Of a stretch of DNA of 64,000 nt, positions 9,193 through 16,537 are shown piece after piece. Where the stretch lies: the NCBI GenBank assembly GCA_947455605.1, contig CANGOX010000007.1, forward strand, positions 1 to 64,000, read 5' to 3'. The notes beneath the pieces are model-generated. The model had not been told where the DNA came from. It made no database searches and was given only the letters and a program-made list of their open reading frames with translations. The position numbers and the translations under genes were made by a program. Position 1 is the first letter of the stretch. Each line of letters starts with the position of its first letter. The DNA comes from Chitinophagaceae bacterium. Lineage in GTDB: Bacteria > Bacteroidota > Bacteroidia > Chitinophagales > Chitinophagaceae.

Positions 9193-11754
9193 ATGGCAAA
9201 TAGTCTCAAAAAGAAAACGCCACCTCCGCCGGATCCCGAAAAGCTTACCATAGATAAGGAAGCCGAAGTAACCGTAGCTGAAGTTGTAAAAGACGAACGT
9301 ACCACCAAGATCGCCGGTGCTGTCAGCTTATTGATCGCCGTTTTCCTTTTTGTTTCCCTCACTTCATATTTATTTACCTGGCAGGAAGACCAGGATAAGA
9401 TCCACCAGTTCGGAATCAAAATATTTGCAACAGACGATGTAAAGGTTACCAACCTCCTGGGTGTACTGGGTGCTTATATTGCCCATAACCTGATCTATAA
9501 AGGATTTGGAATTGCCTCCTTCCTTTTCTGTACTACTTTTTTTGTATTAGGGATGAACCTGCTTTTTGGAAAAAAAGTATTCAGCCTGGTACGTAACCTG
9601 CGATATGTTTTGGTAGGATTGGTAGTACTGAGCACGGCACTCGCATTTGCAACCGGTGGCAATGCCTTCTCATGGGGTGGGGCTGTTGGCGAATATTCAT
9701 CCGGATGGCTGGTAAAATGGACCGGTAATGTAGGCACCGGTGCCATCATCTTTGTTGCGGCATTCAGTTATATCATCTGGCGGTTTAATCCGGTATTCAG
9801 ATTGCCCGATTGGAAATTCAGCCGTCCGCAAAAAGCGAATACAGATGCTTTACCCCTTACAGAAGATGATGAACTCCCGGTAACCAAAGAATGGACCGAT
9901 GAAGAAGAAGCCGGCGCACTGTTAATGATAGATGATGAAATTGAAGTAGAAGAGCCCGTTAGCCAGAATAAAATGAAGAACGAGGGCAAAGGCGTGGTTG
10001 TGATCATGCCCCATGGCGCGGAAGCCGCTGCCAACCCGATGAACGATTTTGATGTAGTGGAAAAAGAAGAGGAAGAAGAACCCGTTGTTCATGAAATGGA
10101 ACCATTGGTAACACAGGAAGTATATACCCCAAAAACAACTCCAGACCCCAAACTCCAGACTCCAAACTCAAATCTTGAATTGGAGATCAAAGAAGTTCCC
10201 GAAGTAGAAGAAGAGATACCCGCAGCTCCTGTTGGCAGCCTCGCCACCAAATACGATGCAACCCTTGATCTGAAAGGCTACAAATACCCAACTCTCGACC
10301 TGCTTGAAACCCATGGCAGCGAAAAGATCGTACACGATCCTGAAGAACTGGAAACCCATAAGAACCAGATCATCGCCACGCTTAAGAATTATGATATTGC
10401 CATACAAAGGATTGCGGCAACAGTAGGTCCTACAGTTACTTTATATGAGATCGTACCCGCGCCCGGTGTTCGTATCAGTCGTATCAAAAACCTGGAAGAT
10501 GATATCGCCCTAAGTCTGGCAGCCTTAGGAATTCGTATCATCGCACCCATACCCGGTAAAGGAACCATTGGTATTGAAGTGCCGAATGTACGCAAGTCGG
10601 TAGTGAGTATGCGTACGCTATTGGCTTCCGATAAATTCCAGAACAGCGGATTTTCATTGCCTATTGCGATAGGTAAGAAGATCGATAACGAAAATTTTAT
10701 TGTTGACCTCGCCAATATGCCGCACCTGTTAATGGCGGGTGCTACCGGACAAGGTAAATCAGTAGGATTGAACGCTATCCTGGTTTCCCTGCTCTATAAA
10801 AAACATCCATCCCAACTCAAATTTGTACTGGTAGATCCCAAGAAAGTAGAGTTGAGTTTATACAGAAGGATCGAAAAACATTTCCTTGCCAAATTACCCG
10901 GTGAAGAAGAATCCATTATCACCGATACCAAGAAAGTGGTGCATACGCTCAATGCATTATGTATCGAAATGGATAACCGCTATGATCTCCTGAAAGAAGC
11001 CCATTGCCGTAATATCAAAGAATACAACGAGAAGTTCTCTGCACGAAAACTCAATCCCGAAAAAGGTCATCAATATTTACCTTTCATTGTACTGGTAGTA
11101 GATGAGTTTGCCGATCTGATTATGACCGCCGGAAAAGAAGTGGAAATGCCTATCGCCCGTTTGGCACAGTTGGCAAGGGCCATTGGTATACACCTGATCA
11201 TTGCTACACAAAGACCTTCTGTGAATATCATCACCGGTACCATCAAAGCCAATTTCCCGGCACGTATCGGTTTTAAAGTATCCAGCAAGATCGATAGTCG
11301 TACCATCCTCGATGCAGGCGGTGCCGAGCAATTAATCGGAAAAGGAGATATGCTCGTAAGTTATAACGGAGAGATCACCCGTTTACAGTGTGCATTTGTT
11401 GATACACCCGAAGTAGAACGCGTTTGCGAATTCATCGGGGATCAGAAAGGATATCCGCAGGCATTCTTATTACCGGAATATGTAGACGAGAAAGACATGG
11501 ATGGTAAAGACTTTGATGCCAACGATCGCGATCCATTATTTGAAGATGCAGCACGACTTATTGTACAGAGCCAAATGGGTTCTACCTCTCTGATTCAACG
11601 TCGAATGAAACTTGGCTATAATAGAGCTGGTCGTCTAATGGATCAACTAGAAGCGGCTGGAATTGTGGGTCAAAATCAAGGTAGTAAGGCTCGGGAAGTG
11701 ACCTTCAAATCATTGACTGAATTGGAAGAATTCTTTCTGCAAAATAATATATAG
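9193..11754 (+). CDS. ftsK: DNA translocase FtsK
   Basis: N-terminal TM segments; MAGATGQGKSVGLNAIL Walker A; LVVDEFADLI; C-terminal gamma-like winged-helix region FDANDRDPLFEDAARLIVQSQMGSTSLIQRRMKLGYNRAGRLMDQLEAAGIVG. Confidence 0.97.
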   Translation: MANSLKKKTPPPPDPEKLTIDKEAEVTVAEVVKDERTTKIAGAVSLLIAVFLFVSLTSYLFTWQEDQDKIHQFGIKIFATDDVKVTNLLGVLGAYIAHNLIYKGFGIASFLFCTTFFVLGMNLLFGKKVFSLVRNLRYVLVGLVVLSTALAFATGGNAFSWGGAVGEYSSGWLVKWTGNVGTGAIIFVAAFSYIIWRFNPVFRLPDWKFSRPQKANTDALPLTEDDELPVTKEWTDEEEAGALLMIDDEIEVEEPVSQNKMKNEGKGVVVIMPHGAEAAANPMNDFDVVEKEEEEEPVVHEMEPLVTQEVYTPKTTPDPKLQTPNSNLELEIKEVPEVEEEIPAAPVGSLATKYDATLDLKGYKYPTLDLLETHGSEKIVHDPEELETHKNQIIATLKNYDIAIQRIAATVGPTVTLYEIVPAPGVRISRIKNLEDDIALSLAALGIRIIAPIPGKGTIGIEVPNVRKSVVSMRTLLASDKFQNSGFSLPIAIGKKIDNENFIVDLANMPHLLMAGATGQGKSVGLNAILVSLLYKKHPSQLKFVLVDPKKVELSLYRRIEKHFLAKLPGEEESIITDTKKVVHTLNALCIEMDNRYDLLKEAHCRNIKEYNEKFSARKLNPEKGHQYLPFIVLVVDEFADLIMTAGKEVEMPIARLAQLARAIGIHLIIATQRPSVNIITGTIKANFPARIGFKVSSKIDSRTILDAGGAEQLIGKGDMLVSYNGEITRLQCAFVDTPEVERVCEFIGDQKGYPQAFLLPEYVDEKDMDGKDFDANDRDPLFEDAARLIVQSQMGSTSLIQRRMKLGYNRAGRLMDQLEAAGIVGQNQGSKAREVTFKSLTELEEFFLQNNI
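10136..10171 (+). repeat. Heptamer repeat inside ftsK linker coding TTPDPKLQTPNSN
   Basis: actccagaccccaaactccagactccaaactcaaat in frame in the linker between TM and motor domains. Confidence 0.85.
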
Positions 11755-11768
11755 TTAAGTACACTTTA

Positions 11769-12686
11769 GTGATAAAATTTATCAAAAATATATTCTCTTT
11801 AAAGAAGAATCCAGAGCACCTTGATATGGATACTGCTGTGGAATTCTCAAATAATTGTGAAACGAATAACTCACCGAGGTCTATAGAAAGTATCGATAAA
11901 GTTCCAAAAGAACTTGATGAGGTTGAGATTGAGAGAATGGTTAATGAAATCGCAATCGCAGAGATTGAGAGTGAAGGAAATTCAAATGATGGAACAAACT
12001 TTGATGCCAACGACCGCGACCCCTTATTTGAAGATGCAGCGCGATTGATTGTACAGAGCCAAATGGGTTCTACATCTCTGATTCAGCGTCGTATGAAACT
12101 TGGGTATAACCGCGCTGGTCGCTTAATGGATCAACTCGAGTCGGCAAGAGTCATTGGCCCAAATCGAGGAAGTGCTGCACGTGAAGTTTTGTTTGATACA
12201 TTGGAAAATCTTGAAGAATACTTAATTGCTCTTGAAAAAGGTATGCCTTACCAATTGCATGATGGTAATACTTCTTTAGCTCAATTTGTTGAGAACCATA
12301 AAGTACGAATTGCCAATCGGGTACTGGAACTTCGTAATGCTAAAGAGAATGAGCTTACACGTATCGAAAAGGAAAGAATAAAACAGAAGCTAATAGAGAA
12401 GGATAGAATAAAAAACCTTCACAAAGATGCGCTTAAGGAGTTAATTGCAGAAGGGAGAATTTTCAATCAATTTATAAATCGGGAAGGTAAAAGGGAACCA
12501 ATTCCGCAGGATGTCATGGACGCAGTCTGGAATAGAGACGGTGGACAATGTGTTAAATGCGGCGGTCAGGAAAATTTAGAATTTGATCACATTATCCCTT
12601 TTTCTAAAGGAGGGGCAACTACTTACAGAAATATGCAGCTATTGTGTAAAAGTTGTAATATAGAAAAATCTAATAAGATAGGTTAA
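11769..12686 (+). CDS. FtsK C-terminal (gamma-like) domain / coiled-coil / HNH endonuclease fusion
   Basis: FDANDRDPLFEDAARLIVQSQMGSTSLIQRRMKLGYNRAGRLMDQLE identical to FtsK C-terminus, then Lys/Glu-rich helix and VWNRDGGQCVKCGGQENLEFDHIIPFSKGGATTYRNMQLLCKSCNIEKSNK (HNH with CxxC pairs). GTG start uncertain. Confidence 0.93.
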   Translation: MIKFIKNIFSLKKNPEHLDMDTAVEFSNNCETNNSPRSIESIDKVPKELDEVEIERMVNEIAIAEIESEGNSNDGTNFDANDRDPLFEDAARLIVQSQMGSTSLIQRRMKLGYNRAGRLMDQLESARVIGPNRGSAAREVLFDTLENLEEYLIALEKGMPYQLHDGNTSLAQFVENHKVRIANRVLELRNAKENELTRIEKERIKQKLIEKDRIKNLHKDALKELIAEGRIFNQFINREGKREPIPQDVMDAVWNRDGGQCVKCGGQENLEFDHIIPFSKGGATTYRNMQLLCKSCNIEKSNKIG

Positions 12687-12734
12687 GTTTGTACAACTCT
12701 GTAAAGTAGAGGGATAGCTATTCAAACCCTATTC

Positions 12735-12842
12735 AGTCCCTGTGGAGAAACCTCTTTGGGTTCGGTGCCGAGCGAAGGCGAAGGCAGCCAAATCATGCGA
12801 AGCTGATTTGGCAGAGGCCAAAGTAGTTTCGGAACAGGGACG
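12735..12842. other. Structured imperfect palindrome downstream of HNH fusion gene
   Basis: Outer arms gtccctgt-ggagaaacctctttgg / ccaaagtagtttcggaacagggac; inner hairpin gccaaatca-tgcgaagc-tgatttggc. Confidence 0.75.
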
Positions 12843-13026
12843 AGGCCTAGCGGCCCGAGCGACAATGAGTCACGATTAGTAGTGTTTACGAAATCATAAA
12901 GAAAGACCGAAGTTTGCTTTTAACCGATTCTCAACCCATACAAACCGATATCCCCCTAAACTTAACAACCTCACAAACGTCATAAGAAACCTAAAACCTA
13001 TATTTGCGCCCATTAATCCCCACCAG

Positions 13027-13656
13027 ATGAATAAACTATACGCTTGTCTTTTATGTATACTCACAATATCCGGATCGGCTTTTTCACAAAATGATCCGGC
13101 AGCTAAAAAAGTATTGGATGCAGTAGGCAGTAAAGTAAAAGCAGCCAAAGGCATTACCGCCAATTGTACCCTCAGTTCCTTCACGAGCAAGGGCAAACCC
13201 AATGGCAGCCAATCTATAAGCCTGCAGATGAAAGGAGAGAAATACCTCCTCAACCAAGGTAAGACAGAGATCATTTGCGATGGTAAAGATGTGTACCGCT
13301 TCGACGGTGAAAAAACAATCACTAAATCTGCCGTAGACGAAAGCAGCCAAACCCTCAGCCCCGCAAAATTGCTGGCCGGCGCATACGACAAGGATTTTAC
13401 TTACAAATTACTGCCTTCAACCACTGCTTTTTATGAGATTGAAATGAAGCCGATCGATAACCGTAAGAACTTCCAGAAAGTGAACCTGTTCATCGATAAG
13501 GCCAAAAGCACATTCTCCAAAGCAAGGATCCTCGATAAGAGTAATAACATAACCGAAGTAAAGATCGCCAACCTCAACCTCAATGCGGTGGTACCGGATT
13601 CTAAATTTGTATTCAACAAAAGCAAATACCCGAAAGACGTAGAGATTCTCGATTAG
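13027..13656 (+). CDS. lolA: LolA-like outer-membrane lipoprotein carrier protein
   Basis: Signal peptide plus KKVLDAVGSKVKAAKGITANCTLSSF..., GEKYLLNQGKTEIICDGKDVYRFDGE. Confidence 0.85.
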   Translation: MNKLYACLLCILTISGSAFSQNDPAAKKVLDAVGSKVKAAKGITANCTLSSFTSKGKPNGSQSISLQMKGEKYLLNQGKTEIICDGKDVYRFDGEKTITKSAVDESSQTLSPAKLLAGAYDKDFTYKLLPSTTAFYEIEMKPIDNRKNFQKVNLFIDKAKSTFSKARILDKSNNITEVKIANLNLNAVVPDSKFVFNKSKYPKDVEILD

Positions 13657-13677
13657 GGAAAAACAAAATTTTAACAG

Positions 13678-13706
13678 GCCGGGCATAACAATGCCCGGCT
13701 TTTTTA
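13678..13706 (+). terminator. Rho-independent terminator after lolA
   Basis: gccgggcat-aaca-atgcccggctttttt. Confidence 0.9.
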
Positions 13707-13729
13707 TATCTGTTATGTAAATTCAAAGC

Positions 13730-14863
13730 ATGAAAGCCCCACTTATCTTTTTCTTCTCATTGATACTGTTTACATCGCAGGCACAATACACGGTCCGATT
13801 GGTGGTAACCGATATTGCTACACGTAAGTATGATGATGTATATGTAACCGGCAATTTCAATAACTGGAACCCCAAAGATGAGAACTATAAACTCAAACCC
13901 TTTGGTGGCAACAGAAAGAGCTTGGTGATCAAAGACATTGCCCCTGGTACCTATGCATTCAAATTCACCCGTGGTAGTTTAGATAAAATTGAGACCACGG
14001 CTGATGGAAGGGATATTAACGACAGGGTATTGGAAGTGAATGGCGACATCTCCCTCGATTTCACCATCCCCGGCTGGAAAGATGAGTATCCCGAAACGCC
14101 CAAACGATATACCGCAAGCCCTCAGGTTCGTTTACTGGACACTGCGTTCAATATGCCCCAGCTCAACCGTAAAAGAAGGATCTGGATCTATCTGCCAAAA
14201 GGATATGCTGCATCATCCAAAATATATCCGGTATTGTATATGAACGATGGACAAAACCTGTTCAATGAAAAAACATCTACAGCAGGAGAGTGGGGTGTTG
14301 ACGAATGCTTAGACAGCCTGCAGACAAAACTGAATAAAGAATGTATCGTGGTGGGCATAGATCATGGCGGCGATAAACGCAATACAGAATACAATCCTTA
14401 TGATGATCTCCAGAATGGAAAAGGAGAAGGTAAACTATATATAGATTTTCTGGCAACTACGCTAAAACCCTTTATCGATAGTAAATACCGAACTAAAAAA
14501 GGCCCGGAAAATACCTATATCGCCGGAAGCCAGTTAGGTGGATTGATCAGTCTCTACGCTGTTATGCAATATCCTAATGTATTTGGCAGTGCCGGTGTAT
14601 TCTCTCCCGTATTCTATACAAGCCCTTTCATTTACAGTGATGCAGAAAACTTTGTAACACCCGGTATGCCTAAGATCTATTTATACGCCGGAGGAAAAGA
14701 AACCACCACGGCCGTAAGCGATCTTCAGCGAATGGGCGATATCCTCCAAAAGAAACCCAAATACAATATCCGCCGCGTCATAAGCCCCCTCGGCCAACCC
14801 AATGAAACCTACTGGCGACAGGAGTTTGCCGTTTTTTATAAATGGATGATGAGTTTTGAATAG
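13730..14863 (+). CDS. Esterase-family alpha/beta hydrolase with N-terminal glycogen-recognition-like domain
   Basis: Signal peptide; VYVTGNFNNWNPKDENYKLKPF; IWIYLPKGYAASSKIYPVLYMNDGQNLF; IAGSQLGGLISLYAVMQYPNVFGSAGVFSP. Confidence 0.87.
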   Translation: MKAPLIFFFSLILFTSQAQYTVRLVVTDIATRKYDDVYVTGNFNNWNPKDENYKLKPFGGNRKSLVIKDIAPGTYAFKFTRGSLDKIETTADGRDINDRVLEVNGDISLDFTIPGWKDEYPETPKRYTASPQVRLLDTAFNMPQLNRKRRIWIYLPKGYAASSKIYPVLYMNDGQNLFNEKTSTAGEWGVDECLDSLQTKLNKECIVVGIDHGGDKRNTEYNPYDDLQNGKGEGKLYIDFLATTLKPFIDSKYRTKKGPENTYIAGSQLGGLISLYAVMQYPNVFGSAGVFSPVFYTSPFIYSDAENFVTPGMPKIYLYAGGKETTTAVSDLQRMGDILQKKPKYNIRRVISPLGQPNETYWRQEFAVFYKWMMSFE

Positions 14864-14955
14864 TGAGTAGTGAGTAGTGAGCAGCTTATAAAGTTACGAT
14901 AGCAAAAAAATGTAACACCTTCCAGCCGTAATTTTTAATTATTAATTTCTAATTA

Positions 14956-15861
14956 TTAATTGATCATATAAGTCACTCCCTCAATCGCCAATTCCGTATC
15001 CAAAAACACTGCTTTCGCTTCATCCAGAAACTCGTGGAGGTTTTCATATTTGCTGCTGAAATGGCCAATGAGTAAACGCTCGGCTGCTGCTTTTTTGGCA
15101 ATGTTTGCCGCCTGTTCTGTTGTGGAATGAAAACGGGCTCTGGCTCTTTCTGCAAGGTCTTTCAGATAGGTAGATTCATGATAAAGCATACTTACCTGTT
15201 GCACTTTCGCACATAAACTTTCATCATAAATGGTATCTGCACAAAACGCATAGCTGCGGGGTGTTTTGTTGGGAATGGTCACCGTTTCATTTTTGATGAT
15301 GGAGCCATCTTTGGTCTCATAATCATCCCCATTCTTCAATCGCTCATAATACACAGCGGGGATTCCCGAGGCCAGTACTTTTTCCTTATTGATCTTTCTG
15401 GGTTTCTTTTTCTCACGGATCACAAATCCCCAGCAGGGGATGCGGTGCTGGGTAGCAAAACACTCCACCTGAAATTTTGCGGTATCTACGATCAACCCTT
15501 CTTTTTCCAGTTTGTGAAAGATCAAGGGAAACGGGAGGGTGGTATCGGCTACTTTCAGCTGCAGTTGAATGATGTCTTCCAGTTGTGGCGGCCCATACAG
15601 GTTCAGTTCCTGCTCCCTGCCCAATAAACCCATACTGGTAACCAAACCGATCAATCCAAAATAATGGTCGCCATGCAGGTGAGAAATGAAGATATGGTGG
15701 ATCTTACTCCACCGGATTTTATACCGGGCCATCTGGATCTGCGTACCTTCACCGCAATCTATCAGGAATAGCTGGTCGTTCAGTGTCACCACCTGTGCGG
15801 TAGGGTGCCTGTCGTACGCCGGTAGCGCTGAATTATTGCCAAGTATGGTAACGCCAAACAT
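14956..15861 (-). CDS. rnz: Ribonuclease Z
   Basis: ISHLHGDHYFGLIGL, IDCGEGTQIQMARY, LYHESTYL, LLIGHFSSKY. Confidence 0.95.
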   Translation of the reverse strand: MFGVTILGNNSALPAYDRHPTAQVVTLNDQLFLIDCGEGTQIQMARYKIRWSKIHHIFISHLHGDHYFGLIGLVTSMGLLGREQELNLYGPPQLEDIIQLQLKVADTTLPFPLIFHKLEKEGLIVDTAKFQVECFATQHRIPCWGFVIREKKKPRKINKEKVLASGIPAVYYERLKNGDDYETKDGSIIKNETVTIPNKTPRSYAFCADTIYDESLCAKVQQVSMLYHESTYLKDLAERARARFHSTTEQAANIAKKAAAERLLIGHFSSKYENLHEFLDEAKAVFLDTELAIEGVTYMIN

Positions 15862-16037
15862 GATGAGGATGAATTGCTTGCAACATTAAGCAAATTAGCC
15901 TGTTATGCTGCTAAAATGATGGGAATTCGTCGCAGGATATGTTCATAGTTCATCCTCCATGGACCATGGACTATGCACAATGGTCGTTTTTCCCCTAAAA
16001 ATCCCCAATAAAATGGTGCTTTTTCCATTATATTCCC

Positions 16038-16045
16038 TACTTTTG
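16038..16045 (+). promoter_or_regulatory. Bacteroidetes-type -7 box (TAnnTTTG) upstream of rpsO
   Basis: TACTTTTG 55 bp upstream of rpsO ATG; no clear -33 element seen. Confidence 0.5.
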
Positions 16046-16099
16046 CAGCCGATAAAAAAATAGAAGAAAACATTCCGGAGTCTTTTTAAACACTTTTAG

Positions 16100-16372
16100 A
16101 TGCCTTATTTAACAATTGAGAAGAAAGCAAACATTTTTGCTGAATTTGGTGGAAAAGCCACTAACACAGGTTCTATTGAAGGTCAAGTAGCCTTGCTGAC
16201 CGTTCGTATTGCCGAGATTTCCAAGCACTTACAAGCTAACAAGAAAGATCATTCTACCCAGCGTGGACTGATGCAGATGGTTGGTAAACGCAAGCGTTTA
16301 TTGACTTACATGCAGAAAACCAACCTCCAGGGATACCGTGCCCTGATCGAGAAACTGGGTCTGAGAAAATAA
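16100..16372 (+). CDS. rpsO: 30S ribosomal protein S15
   Basis: GSIEGQVALLTVRIAEISKHLQANKKDHSTQRGLMQMVGKRKRLLTYM. Confidence 0.97.
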   Translation: MPYLTIEKKANIFAEFGGKATNTGSIEGQVALLTVRIAEISKHLQANKKDHSTQRGLMQMVGKRKRLLTYMQKTNLQGYRALIEKLGLRK

Positions 16373-16393
16373 TTGTCACCATCATGACAAAGG

Positions 16394-16431
16394 CTATTCC
16401 CAACTGGTATTTTTAAAGCGGTTGGGAATAG
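16394..16431 (+). terminator. Hairpin between rpsO and pnp (terminator/processing structure)
   Basis: ctattcccaac ... gttgggaatag, 11-bp stem followed by T-rich ttatttctgtt. Confidence 0.75.
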
Positions 16432-16537
16432 TTATTTCTGTTAGTGTCTGTTTTTGCTTCCCCATTCCTTAACAAGGGCCACGAATAACCCCGTTTCCTA
16501 CCCGCGTTCTTCGTTTCCCATATTACAAAAAGAGATT

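Noticed and set aside
11754-11830. Possible programmed frameshift joining ftsK and the HNH gene into one protein
   Set aside because: ftsK ends with a complete gamma-like domain and stop; the second ORF has its own N-terminal region before its gamma copy, and no convincing slippery site was seen.
11769-12686. HNH gene as a group I/II intron or intein homing endonuclease
   Set aside because: No interrupted reading frame, intron core or splice motifs; ftsK is intact and the gene is free-standing.
12735-12842. Retron msr/msd or integron attC site
   Set aside because: No reverse transcriptase or integrase gene nearby and no clear attC core triplets; kept only as an unexplained palindrome.
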